Below, piece after piece: positions 1-12,774 of a DNA stretch of 64,000 nucleotides. The DNA lies in assembly GCA_040285825.1 (NCBI GenBank), contig JAUPSS010000007.1, positions 1-64,000 on the forward strand. The letters run 5' to 3'. The translations under genes and the position numbers were made by a program. Within the stretch, counting starts at the first letter, position 1. Each line of letters starts with the position of its first letter. The notes below the pieces were generated by a model. That model saw nothing but the letters and a program-made list of their open reading frames with translations. It had not been told where the DNA came from and searched no databases. The DNA comes from Eukaryota sp. TZLM1-RC (lineage: Eukaryota > Metamonada: BaSk clade).

Positions 1-3000
1 TTTAAAAAAATTAATACACTCAATTAATTCAAATATATACAAAATCATTTGAAAATGTAATCATGAGTTTGTACTGATCAAGTACATAGCCAGCATTACT
101 AACACACAATTTCACACAAAGTTTGATCACAAGTTGATCACATCTAGTACATAAAGACTACATGCAACTCATCTAATCATACCAATGACCATTCAACCAA
201 TCATACCAATGACTAATGACCATAGCACGGACTTTAACACCACAATTGTTATATTAATTGTCCCAAAATGGACTTTAAAGATTTGACCAATGATTGAAAT
301 AAACAACCATTGGTCAATATACGAAACTAGGAACTTCATATGAGCCTCAGTAAATCGTATCAAAAACGATACTCTTACACTTACAGCAATTGTTTTATTA
401 GTTTACAACATTCAATTGTATACTTTTTGATTTTTTACTTTTTTTACAATTTAATGTTTAAAAATTAATACACTCAATTAATTCAAATATATACAAAAAT
501 CATTTGAAAATGTAATCATGAGTTTGTACTGATCAAGTAACACATAGCCAACATTACTAACACACAATTTCACACAAAGTTTGATCACAAGTTGATCACA
601 TCTAGTACATAAAGACTACATGCAACTCATCTAATCATACCAATGACCATTCAACCAATCATACCAATGACTAATGACCATAGCAAGGACTTTAACACCA
701 CAATTGTTATATTAATTGTCCCAAAATGGACTTTAAAGATTTGACCAATGATTGAAATAAACAACCATTGGTCAATATACGAAACTAGGAACTTCATATG
801 AGCCTCAGTAAATCGTATCAAAAACGATACTCTTACACTTACAGCAATTGTTTTATTAGTTTACAACATTCAATTGTATACTTTTTGATTTTTTACTTTT
901 TTTACAATTTAATGTTTAAAAATTAATACACTCAATTAATTCAAATATATACAAAATCATTTGAAAATGTAATCATGAGTTTGTACTGATCAAGTAACAC
1001 ATAGCCAACATTACTAACACACAATTTCACACAAAGTTTGATCACAAGTTGATCACATCTAGTACATAAAGACTACATGCAACTCATCTAATCATACCAA
1101 TGACCATTCAACCAATCATACCAATGACTAATGACCATAGCACGGACTTTAACACCACAATTGTTATATTAATTGTCCCAAAATGGACTTTAAAGATTTG
1201 ACCAATGATTGAAATAAACAACCATTGGTCAATATACGAAACTAGGAACTTCATATGAGCCTCAGTAAATCGTATCAAAAACGATACTCTTACACTTACA
1301 GCAATTGTTTTTTTAGTTTACAACATTCAATTGTATACTTTTTGATTTTTTACTTTTTTTACAATTTAATGTTTAAAAATTAATACACTCAATTAATTCA
1401 AATATATACAAAATCATTTGAAAATGTAATCATGAGTTTGTACTGATCAAGTAACACATAGCCAACATTACTCACACACAATTTCACACAAAGTTTGATC
1501 ACAAGTTGATCACATCTAGTACATAAAGACTACATGCAACTCACCAAATCAAACCAATGACCATTCAACCAATCAAACCAATGACTACTCAAATGACCAT
1601 AGCAAGGACTTTAACACCACAATTGTTATATTAATTGTCCCAAAATGGACTTTAAAGATTTGACCAATGATTGTAATAAACAACCATTGGTCAATATACG
1701 AAACTAGGAACTTCATATGAGCCTCAGTAAATCGTATCAAAAACGATACTCTTACACTTACAGCAATTGTTTTATTAGTTTACAACATTCAATTGTATAC
1801 TTTTTGATTTTTTACTTTTTTTACAATTTAATGTTTAAAAATTAATACACTCAATTAATTCAAATATATACAAAATCATTTGAAAATGTAATCATGAGTT
1901 TGTACTGATCAAGTAACACATAGCCAACATTACTAACACACAATTTCACACAAAGTTTGATCACAAGTTGATCACATCTAGTACATAAAGACTACATGCA
2001 ACTCATCTAATCATACCAATGACCATTCAACCAATCATACCAATGACTAATGACCATAGCAAGGACTTTAACACCACAATTGTTATATTAATTGTCCCAA
2101 AATGGACTTTAAAGATTTGACCAATGATTGAAATAAACAACCATTGGTCAATATACGAAACTAGGAACTTCATATGAGCCTCAGTGAATCGTATCAAAAA
2201 TGATACTCTTACACTTACAGCAACTGTTTTATTAGTTTGCAACATTCAATTGTATACTTTTTGATTTTTTACTTTTTTTACAATTTAATGTTTAAAAATT
2301 AATACACTCAATTAATTCAAATATATACAAAATCATTTGAAAATGTAATCATGAGTTTGTACTGATCAAGTACATAGCCAACATTACTAACACACAATTT
2401 CACACAAAGTTTGATCACAAGATGATCACATCTAGTACATAAAGACTACATGCAACTCATCTAATCATACCAATGACCATTCAACCAATCATACCAATGA
2501 CTAATGACCATAGCACGGACTTTAACACCACAATTGTTATATTAATTGTCCCAAAATGGACTTTAAAGATTTGACCAATGATTGAAATAAACAACCATTG
2601 GTCAATATACGAAACTAGGAACTTCATATGAGCCTCAGTAAATCGTATCAAAAACGATACTCTTACACTTACAGCAATGGTTTTATTAGTTTGCAACATT
2701 CAATTGTATACTTTTTGATTTTTTACTTTTTTTACAATTTAATGTTTAAAAATTAATACACTCAATTAATTCAAATATATACACAATCATTTGAAAATGT
2801 AATCATGAGTTTGTACTGATCAAGTAACACATAGACAACATTACTAACACACAATTTCACACAAAGTTTGATCACAAGTTGATCACATCTAGTACATAAA
2901 GACTACATGCAACTCATCTAATCATACCAATGACCATTCAACCAATCATACCAATGACTAATGACCATAGCACGGACTTTAACACCACAATTGTTATATT

Positions 3001-5831
3001 AATTGTCCCAAAATGGACTTTAAAGATTTGACCAATGATTGTAATAAACAACCATTGGTCAATATACGAAACTAGAAACTTCATATGAGCCTCAGTAAAT
3101 CGTATCAAAAACGATACTCTTACACTTACAGCAATTGTTTTATTAGTTTACAACATTCAATTGTATACTTTTTGATTTTTTACTTTTTTTACAATTTAAT
3201 GTTTAAAAATTAATACACTCAATTAATTCAAATATATACAAAATCATTTGAAAATGTAATCATGAGTTTGTACTGATCAAGTACATAGCCAGCATTACTA
3301 ACACACAATTTCACACAAAGTTTGATCACAAGTTGATCACATCTAGTACATAAAGACTACATGCAACTCATCTAATCATACCAATGACCATTCAACCAAT
3401 CATACCAATGACTAATGACCATAGCACGGACTTTAACACCACAATTGTTATATTAATTGTCCCAAAATGGACTTTAAAGATTTGACCAATGATTGTAATA
3501 AACAACCATTGGTCAATATACGAAACTAGGAACTTCATATGAGCCTCAGTAAATCGTATCAAAAACGATACTCTTACACTTACAGCAATTGTTTTATTAG
3601 TTTACAACATTCAATTGTATACTTTTTGATTTTTTACTTTTTTTACAATTTAATGTTTAAAAATTAATACACTCAATTAATTCAAATATATACAAAATCA
3701 TTTGAAAATGTAATCATGAGTTTGTACTGATCAAGTAACACATAGCCAACATTACTAACACACAATTTCACACAAAGTTTGATCACAAGTTGATCACATC
3801 TAGTACATAAAGACTACATGCAACTCATCTAATCATACCAATGACCATTCAACCAATCATACCAATGACTAATGACCATAGCAAGGACTTTAACACCACA
3901 ATTGTTATATTAATTGTCCCAAAATGGACTTTAAAGATTTGACCAATGATTGAAATAAACAACCATTGGTCAATATACGAAACTAGGAACTTCATATGAG
4001 CCTCAGTAAATCGTATCAAAAACGATACTCTTACACTTACAGCAATTGTTTTATTAGTTTACAACATTCAATTGTATACTTTGATTTTTCACTTTTTTTA
4101 CAATTTAATGTTTAAAAATTAATACACTCAATTAATTCAAATATATACAAAATCATTTGAAAATGTAATCATGAGTTTGTACTGATCAAGTAACACATAG
4201 CCAACATTACTAACACACAATTTCACACAAAGTTTGATCACAAGTTGATCACATCTAGTACATAAAGACTACATGCAACTCATCTAATCATACCAATGAC
4301 CATTCAACCAATCATACCAATGACTAATGACCATAGCACGGACTTTAACACCACAATTGTTATATTAATTGTCCCAAAATGGACTTTAAAGATTTGACCA
4401 ATGATTGAAATAAACAACCATTGGTCAATATACGAAACTAGGAACTTCATATGAGCCTCAGTAAATCGTATCAAAAACGATACTCTTACACTTACAGCAA
4501 TTGTTTTATTAGTTTACAACATTCAATTGTATACTTTTGATTTTTACTTTTTTACAATTTAATGTTTAAAAATTAATACACTCAATTAATTCAAATATAT
4601 ACAAAATCATTTGAAAATGTAATCATGAGTTTGTACTGATCAAGTAACACATAGCCAACATTACTAACACACAATTTCACACAAAGTTTGATCACAAGTT
4701 GATCACATCTAGTACATAAAGACTACATGCAACTCATCTAATCATACCAATGACCATTCAACCAATCATACCAATGACTAATGACCATAGCAAGGACTTT
4801 AACACCACAATTGTTATATTAATTGTCCCAAAATGGACTTTAAAGATTTGACCAATGATTGTAATAAACAACCATTGGTCAATATACGAAACTAGGAACT
4901 TCATATGAGCCTCAGTAAATCGTATCAAAAACGATACTCTTACACTTACAGCAATGGTTATATTAGTTTGCAACATTCAATTGTATACTTTTTGATTTTT
5001 TACTTTTTTTACAATTTAATGTTTAAAAATTAATACACTCAATTAATTCAAATATATACAAAATCATTTGAAAATGTAATCATGAGTTTGTACTGATCAA
5101 GTAACACATAGCCAACATTACTAACACACAATTTCACACAAAGTTTGATCACAAGTTGATCACATCTAGTACATAAAGACTACATGCAACTCATCTAATC
5201 ATACCAATGACCATTCAACCAATCATACCAATGACTAATGACCATAGCAAGGACTTTAACACCACAATTGTTATATTAATTGTCCCAAAATGGACTTTAA
5301 AGATTTGACCAATGATTGAAATAAACAACCATTGGTCAATATACGAAACTAGGAACTTCATATGAGCCTCAGTGAATCGTATCAAAAATGATACTCTTAC
5401 ACTTACAGCAACTGTTTTATTAGTTTGCAACATTCAATTGTATACTTTTGATTTTTTACTTTTTTACAATTTAATGTTTAAAAATTAATACACTCAATTA
5501 ATTCAAATATATACAAAATCATTTGAAAATGTAATCATGAGTTTGTACTGATCAAGTACATAGCCAACATTACTAACACACAATTTCACACAAAGTTTGA
5601 TCACAAGATGATCACATCTAGTACATAAAGACTACATGCAACTCATCTAATCATACCAATGACCATTCAACCAATCATACCAATGACTAATGACCATAGC
5701 ACGGACTTTAACACCACAATTGTTATATTAATTGTCCCAAAATGGACTTTAAAGATTTGACCAATGATTGAAATAAACAACCATTGGTCAATATACGAAA
5801 CTAGGAACTTCATATGAGCCTCAGTAAATCG
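1..5831. repeat. Satellite array, left block (~457-bp unit)
   Basis: Head-to-tail copies of an AT-rich unit. The landmark 'attaatacactcaattaatt' recurs at 10, 464, 922, 1379, 1841, 2298 and 2752, so the period is 454-462 bp and this block holds about 12.7 copies. Each unit carries a 10-bp inverted repeat, TTGACCAATG/CATTGGTCAA, around a 15-nt spacer, several TGATCA palindromes, and a GTATC/GATAC pair. Copies in this block are nearly identical. No conserved coding function is seen. A centromeric or heterochromatic role is possible but not shown. Confidence 0.97.
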
Positions 5832-6900
5832 TTCCACCAGAATGGGTTTTCATCTTTGGGTTTCAGAATTTGTTGCTTATTTCAACTTAATAGGATTGGA
5901 AGAATCAAATAATTTTGATTTAATTTATTTGCCTCATTCTTTGGGTGGATTGGGATTTCTCCATCTGGGCCAAGTTGCACATATTTGCTATTCAGTTTCT
6001 GTATACTTGGCTGTACGTGATCTTGATTTAACGAATTTAATTCCAAGTGATCAGTATAGGGTTTTACTATCAGCTTTATCACCTTCTTTTGCTGGTTTTG
6101 ACTCAATCTGGGACAAACGAATTAAAATTTGCCAACGTCAAATCACTCATTTATTTTATAAGGAGAAATTGAGTCTTTTGAAGGAAAAACTATCAGAATG
6201 TGAACGACTACAATTTATTTCAAATTGTGACAGTCAATCTTTTTGTTTTTTGAAAGTCTTGCCTATTTCTCAAAATTTCACGTTCTCAGATGATTGCTTT
6301 AAATACCTAATAAATCTGAGATTGCTTCAAGGAGAACAATTTGTGATATGTCCTTTGTGTGGTTATGGAGACCTAGGCTTAGATCACTCTTTTCAATGTA
6401 GAAAAGTCTCGAGAATGGTTACACAAAGACATGACGAAGTAAATAATTTTATTAACGAATTAAATAATTTTGAATCTGAAAAGGAATTTAAATTTGGTTT
6501 AAATAAGCAGTTACGTGTTGATGGCTTTCAAACGTCAACCAAAATTGCTTTTGATGTTACCATAGTTGGAGGTTATGGTAATAATTGGAGTGATGCTTTT
6601 TCGAAAGCTTATTCTGATAAAATTGCAAAGTATTCAATTTTAAAAGAATTAAATTTAATTAACCAAATTGTTCCTCTCGTTTTTAGTGTTCATGGGGGTT
6701 TTTACACTAAAACAAAAGTACTGTTTGACCAATTTGGATGGAATGAGGTAGCAAATGAAATTAGTTGTATCATTTTGAAGAATAGCTTTAAATGCCACAG
6801 TGCATTTAATTATATACTTCAAAAGAAAAGAGAAGATCGTCAATGTTGGTAGGTAGTTGTTTTTTAGTATTCAAGTAGTTTCTTCTTAATTTTCAATAAA
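5832..6900 (+). mobile_element. 5'-truncated LINE, family A, inserted in satellite
   Basis: The insertion is flanked by a 9-bp target duplication, AGTAAATCG (5823-5831 and 6901-6909), both copies lying in satellite sequence. The 3' end is a short UTR ending in AATAAA with no long poly(A). Only the C-terminal third of the RT/endonuclease ORF remains, which is the usual result of incomplete target-primed reverse transcription. Confidence 0.92.
5842..6852 (+). pseudogene. LINE-A RT ORF, C-terminal part with restriction-like endonuclease domain
   Basis: The 336 residues align along their length with the C-terminal half of the ORF at 10284-12710. Shared features are the thumb region after the polymerase (LGGLGFLHLGQVA), a CPLCGY...DHSFQC zinc motif near residues 170-187, and the endonuclease core TKIAFDVTIVGGYG near residues 233-246. 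The CX2C-H-C motif followed by an acidic core is typical of the restriction-like endonuclease of R2/R4/NeSL-type LINEs. The frame is open to the natural stop, so the insertion is young, but the polymerase core is absent. The apparent ATG is internal to the parent ORF, so this is a truncated copy, not a gene. Confidence 0.88.
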
Positions 6901-8983
6901 AGTAAATCGTATCAAAAACGATACTCTTACACTTACAGCAATTGTTTTATTAGTTTACAACATTCAATTGTATACTTTTTGATTTTTTACTTTTTTTACA
7001 ATTTAATGTTTAAAAATTAATACACTCAATTAATTCAAATATATACAAAATCATTTGAAAATGTAATCATGAGTTTGTACTGATCAAGTAACACATAGCC
7101 AACATTACTAACACACAATTTCACACAAAGTTTGATCACAAGTTGATCACATCTAGTACATAAAGACTACATGCAACTCATCTAATCATACCAATGACTA
7201 ATGACCATAGCAAGGACTTTAACACCACAATTGTTATATCAATTGTCCCAAAATGGACTTTAAAGATTTGACCAATGATTGTAATAAACAACCATTGGTC
7301 AATATACGAAACTAGGAACTTCATATGAGCCTCAGTAAATCGTATCAAAAACGATACTCTTACACTTACAGCAATTGTTTTATTAGTTTACAACATTCAA
7401 TTGTATAATTTTTGATTTTTTACTTTTTTTACAATTTAATGTTTAAAAATTAATACACTCAATTAATTCAAATATATACAAAATCATTTGAAAATGTAAT
7501 CATGAGTTTGTACTGATCAAGTACATAGCCAACATTACTAACACACAATTTCACACAAAGTTTGATCACAAGTTGATCACATCTAGTACATAAAGACTAC
7601 ATGCAACCCATCTAATCATACCAATGACCATTCAACCAATCATACCAATGACTAATGACCATAGCACGGACTTTAACACCACAATTGTTATATTAATTGT
7701 CCCAAAATGGACTTTAAAGATTTGACCAATGATGGTAATAAACAACCATTGGTCAATATACGAAACTAGGAACTTCATATGAGCCTCAGTAAATCGTATC
7801 AAAAACGATACTCTTACACTTACAGCAATTGTTTTATTAGTTTACAACATTCAATTGTATACTTTTTGATTTTTTACTTTTTTTACAATTTAATGTTTAA
7901 AAACTAATACACTCAATTAATTCAAATATATACAAAATCATTTGAAAATGTAATCATGAGTTTGTACTGATCAAGTACATAGCCAACATTACTAACACAC
8001 AATTTCACACAAAGTTTGATCACAAGTTGATCACATCTAGTACTTAAAGACTACATGCAACTCATCTAATCATACCAATGACCATTCAACCAATCATACC
8101 AATGACTAATGAACATAGCACGGACTTTAACACCACAATTGTTATAATAATTGTCCCAAAATGGACCTTAAAGATTTGACCAATGATTGTAATAAACAAC
8201 CATTGGTCAATATACGAAACTAGGAACTTCATATGAGTCTCAGTAAATCGTATCAAAAACGATACTCTTACACTTACAGCAATTGTTTTATTAGTTTACA
8301 ACATTCAATTGTATAATTTTTGATTTTTTACTTTTTTTACAATTTAATGTTTAAAAATTAATACACTCAATTAATTCAAATATATACAAAATCATTTGAA
8401 AATGTAATCATGAGTTTGTACTGATCAAGTACATAGCCAACATTACTAACACACAATTTCACACAAAGTTTGATCACAAGTTGATCACATCTAGTACATA
8501 AAGACTACATGCAACTCATCTAATCATACCAATGACCATTCAACCAATCATACCAATGACTAATGACCATAGCACGGACTTTAACACCACAATTGTTATA
8601 TTAATTGTCCCAAAATGGACTTTAAAGATTTGACCAATGATTGTAATAAACAACCATTGGTCAATATACGAAACTAGGAACTTCATATGAGCCTCAGTAA
8701 ATCGTATCAAAAACGATACTCTTACACTTACAGCAATTGTTTTATTAGTTTACAACATTCAATTGTATAATTTTTGATTTTTTACTTTTTTTACAATTTA
8801 ATGTTTAAAAATTAATACACTCAATTAATTCAAATATATACAAAATCATTTGAAAATGTAATCATGAGTTTGTACTGATCAAGTACATAGCCAACATTAC
8901 TAACACACAATTTCACACAAAGTTTGATCACAAGTTGATCACATCTAGTACATAAAGACTACATGCAACTCATCTAATCATAC
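6901..8983. repeat. Satellite array, middle block
   Basis: About 4.5 units of the same ~457-bp satellite continue between the two LINE insertions. The first unit after 6901 lacks one 'accattcaaccaatcatacc' segment near 7190. The block ends at the target duplication of the next LINE. Confidence 0.96.
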
Positions 8984-8984
8984 T

Positions 8985-10166
8985 CTGCCACGTTCATCGA
9001 CACTTGACGCACGTATTTTTGATCCCCCTAAGAAGAAAATATCGGATGTGCCACTTGTCAATACCTCTAATCACATCAGATCTTTATCTACTTCCCTTCC
9101 TTCTCGCCCTCCTCAACCTCCAGTTTTACCCCCTACGTCTTCCACTAGTGTTTCTGATAACTCTTCGTTCTTAAATTTGCACTCTACTGCAAACACAAAA
9201 AATACAGTTTTGGAAAAATCATCTTCACATTACGAATCTAGACATTCTTGTTCACAAGACTCTTCTGAACACTCATCTTCTCTCTTATCAGAACCGCCAA
9301 TCATCTTTATTTATACAGATGGTTCAGCAACCACTATTGATGATAATGGTATCGCTAAACGTTTAGCAGGATGTTCATGTCAGCTTTACATAAAGGATAA
9401 ACTAATTTTCAATCAATATGGTCAAGTGTTAGATAAAGCTACCATCAACTCTGCTGAGTTATCTGCTATTATTTTGGGTTTATTATCTCTCCTTAAGTTA
9501 AAATACAAACCTAAAAGAGTTGAATTTTTCACTGATAGTCAAAATGTTATTAAATGGTTATCTGGTCAATTTAACGCTACAGTCAATATTATTAAGAAGA
9601 AAGTTAATTTGATTCAAATACTGTTACAGAAACTAAATACTCAATTTATTTTCAATTGGGTAAAGGCACACAATAATGATAATAAAAATGAAATTGCAGA
9701 TCAGTGGGCTAAAACTGGTCTTAATTCCAATAGTGCTAATTATTTGCCTTTATTTGACACTTTAGATGAAAGTATTGCTTTACCCACTTTTTCATCAGAA
9801 GTTATATTTAACACTGAAAATAATTTTATTCATAAATGCCAATGTGGAGCTGGCCCTTTCAAAGATCAACAAAGATTATTAAAACATTTAAATAATAGAA
9901 ATATTCATGAAGTCGAATTTTTTAATGATGAATTTTTACAATCAAATTCACTTGTTGTATGTCCAATTGATAATTGTGACAGAATTTACGCTGAAAATGG
10001 TATATCAAAACATTTCGGCATAATTCATAAAAACATCCAAAAGGATGATATTTTTAGTTATTTTCAACATTTATCTACTTTCAAAAATAATTGTTCAAAC
10101 AGTAATGATTTTACTGATTTATTTGAAATACCTGATGATTTTTTATTCAGGTTTTCAAAATTTTAG
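8985..10166 (+). CDS. LINE-A ORF1: RNase HI domain plus C2H2-like zinc fingers (5' partial)
   Basis: The frame is open from the element's left edge. It starts with a proline/serine-rich disordered stretch and continues with an RNase HI fold: IYTDGSA (first Asp), ..NSAELSAI.. (Glu), FFTDSQNVIKW (second Asp) and ..NEIADQWAK.. (last Asp). All four catalytic acids are present. The C-terminus carries two possible zinc fingers: HKCQCGAG...LLKHLNNRNIH and CPIDNCDRIY...KHFGIIH. RNase H in LINEs removes RNA from the RNA:DNA hybrid, and the fingers probably bind nucleic acid. RNase H in a separate upstream ORF is unusual; in LINEs it normally sits C-terminal to the RT. The true start is lost with the truncation. 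Confidence 0.87.
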   Translation: MPRSSTLDARIFDPPKKKISDVPLVNTSNHIRSLSTSLPSRPPQPPVLPPTSSTSVSDNSSFLNLHSTANTKNTVLEKSSSHYESRHSCSQDSSEHSSSLLSEPPIIFIYTDGSATTIDDNGIAKRLAGCSCQLYIKDKLIFNQYGQVLDKATINSAELSAIILGLLSLLKLKYKPKRVEFFTDSQNVIKWLSGQFNATVNIIKKKVNLIQILLQKLNTQFIFNWVKAHNNDNKNEIADQWAKTGLNSNSANYLPLFDTLDESIALPTFSSEVIFNTENNFIHKCQCGAGPFKDQQRLLKHLNNRNIHEVEFFNDEFLQSNSLVVCPIDNCDRIYAENGISKHFGIIHKNIQKDDIFSYFQHLSTFKNNCSNSNDFTDLFEIPDDFLFRFSKF

Positions 10167-10283
10167 CATGTGTTAATCTAAGTTTACAACCTGTTAAAAA
10201 CTTATTTTCACGTACAAAATTTTATTCTTAGCTCTTCATTAAATGTACGTGAAAAGGCTAAATGGTTAATTTTATCACCTGCG

Positions 10284-12710
10284 TTGTGTTTATTTAAAAG
10301 CGGGAATTGTGTTTCAAATTTTAAAACAATTATAAATTTCTTAAAAAAATCAGACCTTAGATCTTTTATTTTTAATTTAACTATTTATAATTTTAGAAAA
10401 GACAACATGAATTTTGAAAAAATTGATGAATATGTAAATTCAATTTATAATTACATAAGTTTAAATGAACCAATTCATAAGAATTCAATTGAAAAGCAAA
10501 GAAAAAAGTGGAATAAGGAGAAAATGATTGAAAGGTCTATAAATTATCTCAAAGAAGGTGCTGTTGGTAAATCATTTTCAGTTTTAACACATGATAAAGG
10601 CTCACTTTTGCATAAATCCGACGAAACCATACAAAAATTAGAAAAACTACACCCTAAAGAAGATCTAGTACCATTTTTGAAAAATGATATTAGAATCAAA
10701 GTAAATAATAATTCATTAATTAAAATTATTAAAAATTACAAAAAAGGAACAGCTGGTGGTATATCGGGATTCAATTTAACTCATTTTCCCACTATCTTCA
10801 GTGAAGCGTTGACTGAAGTTTTAGTTTATTTAATTGAAAACATAATCAATGGAAGTTTAGATGATACTTTATCATTTATTTTATTAAGTTCCAAATTAAT
10901 TGCGCTTACCAAACCTAATAATGGTGTTCGTCCGATTGCAATTTCAGAGATTGTTTATAGAATCGCATCAAAATATTTAACTGTTGATTTAGATCCATCT
11001 CAACTTGTAAGTTTGGGTCAATTTGGTGTAAAGGTTAAGAGTGGTACAGAGAAAATTATCCATTCATTAAGATTGAAAAAACTGCACCAAAAATATGATA
11101 GGGTAATTTGTTTAGATATTTCTAATGCATTTAATTGTATTAGTAGAAATCATATCTATCATAATTTAATTCAAAATTATCCACAATTAATTAATTTTTA
11201 TACTTGGTCCTATGGCAAACCAAGTTATTTATTTTTTGAAGATAATGTTGTGTTTTCTTCGACTGGAGTCAAACAAGGAGATCCAATTTCTCCATTTTTA
11301 TATAGTTTGGGAACTTCTAAAATTCTTAAATTACTAAGTGATATTGAAGGTGTGTCAGTATTATCTTATTTAGATGATACTTATATTTTACTGGATGAAT
11401 CAATTGATAGTGATCAATTATTGGTTGAATTATCTAATCATTATTCAAAAATTGGATTAAGTTTAAATTTAGCAAAAACAAAGATTTTTCAAAATAATGA
11501 GGATTTCATGTGTTTAGGTTGTCCTATTGGTACAAATGAATATGAAAGTCAGTTCCTTGATGATAAAATAAGGAATGAACTTATCCCCAAATTAAATTTA
11601 CTAAAGGAACTACCAATTCAGAATCAATTATTACTTTTTAAGTATTGTATTAATTCTATTTTGATGTATTGGGCTCGTACCATTCCATTTCACAATACAG
11701 TTCTTGGTTTTCATCTATGGAAAGCTGAATTTTTTAATTTTTTTAATTTTATTAATTTCCAAGAAATTAAATTTAAAAGTTTATTTTTTATTCCTTTGGA
11801 GTCAGGTGGACTAGGTTTTCAGGACCTTTCTGTTGTAGCTAACATAGCTTATTCATGTTCACTATATTCTTCTGTCAAAGATTTGAATTTGATGAATTTT
11901 GTCACAAATTCCGACTTAGACCTCATCTATTCTACTTTAAATCCACAATTTGTAGGATATGAGTCTATTTGGGATAAAGACATAATAATTTCTCAATCAA
12001 AATTAACAAAGGAATTTTATAAAAATGAAATGAATTCTCTTCAAAAAACAATGTCTGATATGGAAAAATTACAATTAGAAGCTAATTGTTCTGAACTTTC
12101 AGGTAGTTTTTTGAATGCATTACCTTTTAATGCAAATTTCACTTTTTCTGATGAATTCATGTCTTATTTTCTGAATCTTCGATTAATTTTTAATAATTTT
12201 TATCATCAGTGTCCCAGATGTGGTTACACAAATCTCGGTTTAGACCATAGTTTTCAATGTAAAGGTGTTTCACGATGCATTAAAAACAGACATGATGAAG
12301 TTAGAGATTATTTATTAAATATCTCCAAATATGAAAAGGAAAAGGAATTTGAAATTGGTTTAAAAAAATTTTATTTAGATTTATTTGATCCCAAAACCAA
12401 AATTGCGTTTGATATTACAATAGTTGGTGGTTTTGGAAATAAATGGCAAGATGCTTACTCTCAAGCATTTGCTACTAAAATAAGGAAATACAGTATTCTA
12501 AAAGAATACAATTTAATTTCAGAAATTGTTCCTTTAGTTTTTAATGTCCATGGGGGTTGGTACAAGAAAACTAAAGAAACTTTTAAACGTTTTGGTTGGA
12601 TTGAGCTTTGCAGTGAAATTAGTTGTATAATTCAGAAAAATAGTTTTAGATGTAATCAAGCATTTAATTCTATTCTTCAAAGAATTCATGAAGCTCGTAG
12701 GTTTTGGTAG
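10284..12710 (+). CDS. LINE-A ORF2: reverse transcriptase with C-terminal restriction-like endonuclease
   Basis: About 800 residues. RT motifs appear in order: GTAGGISGFN, KPNNGVRPIA, CLDISNAFN (catalytic Asp), GVKQGDPISPF and SYLDD (catalytic Asp pair; the usual Ala of YADD is Leu). Then come the thumb, CPRCGY...DHSFQC zinc motif, and the endonuclease core TKIAFDITIVGG. There is no APE endonuclease, which places it with RLE-type LINEs. It nicks target DNA and copies its own RNA there. The frame is open upstream to about 10182 without an ATG. The first in-frame ATG is near 10408, so initiation may be by re-initiation after ORF1 or another non-canonical route. No internal stops. Confidence 0.93.
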   Translation: MCLFKSGNCVSNFKTIINFLKKSDLRSFIFNLTIYNFRKDNMNFEKIDEYVNSIYNYISLNEPIHKNSIEKQRKKWNKEKMIERSINYLKEGAVGKSFSVLTHDKGSLLHKSDETIQKLEKLHPKEDLVPFLKNDIRIKVNNNSLIKIIKNYKKGTAGGISGFNLTHFPTIFSEALTEVLVYLIENIINGSLDDTLSFILLSSKLIALTKPNNGVRPIAISEIVYRIASKYLTVDLDPSQLVSLGQFGVKVKSGTEKIIHSLRLKKLHQKYDRVICLDISNAFNCISRNHIYHNLIQNYPQLINFYTWSYGKPSYLFFEDNVVFSSTGVKQGDPISPFLYSLGTSKILKLLSDIEGVSVLSYLDDTYILLDESIDSDQLLVELSNHYSKIGLSLNLAKTKIFQNNEDFMCLGCPIGTNEYESQFLDDKIRNELIPKLNLLKELPIQNQLLLFKYCINSILMYWARTIPFHNTVLGFHLWKAEFFNFFNFINFQEIKFKSLFFIPLESGGLGFQDLSVVANIAYSCSLYSSVKDLNLMNFVTNSDLDLIYSTLNPQFVGYESIWDKDIIISQSKLTKEFYKNEMNSLQKTMSDMEKLQLEANCSELSGSFLNALPFNANFTFSDEFMSYFLNLRLIFNNFYHQCPRCGYTNLGLDHSFQCKGVSRCIKNRHDEVRDYLLNISKYEKEKEFEIGLKKFYLDLFDPKTKIAFDITIVGGFGNKWQDAYSQAFATKIRKYSILKEYNLISEIVPLVFNVHGGWYKKTKETFKRFGWIELCSEISCIIQKNSFRCNQAFNSILQRIHEARRFW

Positions 12711-12774
12711 TTTATGTTTTTTTTATTTACTTTCATAGTTTTTTCGTTCTTTTTCTTTTAGAAATTCAATAAAG

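Larger units (their letters stand above)
8984..12774 (+). mobile_element. Long LINE copy, family A (RNase H ORF + RT/endonuclease ORF)
   Basis: The element is flanked by a 12-bp target duplication, ATCTAATCATAC (8972-8983 and 12775-12786), within satellite units. It has two ORFs in the same direction and a short 3' UTR ending in CAATAAAG, with no poly(A) tail. ORF1 is open to the left junction with no in-frame ATG close to it, so the copy is 5'-truncated inside ORF1. Both ORFs are otherwise intact. It entered the satellite at a different unit position from the 5832-6900 copy. Confidence 0.93.
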
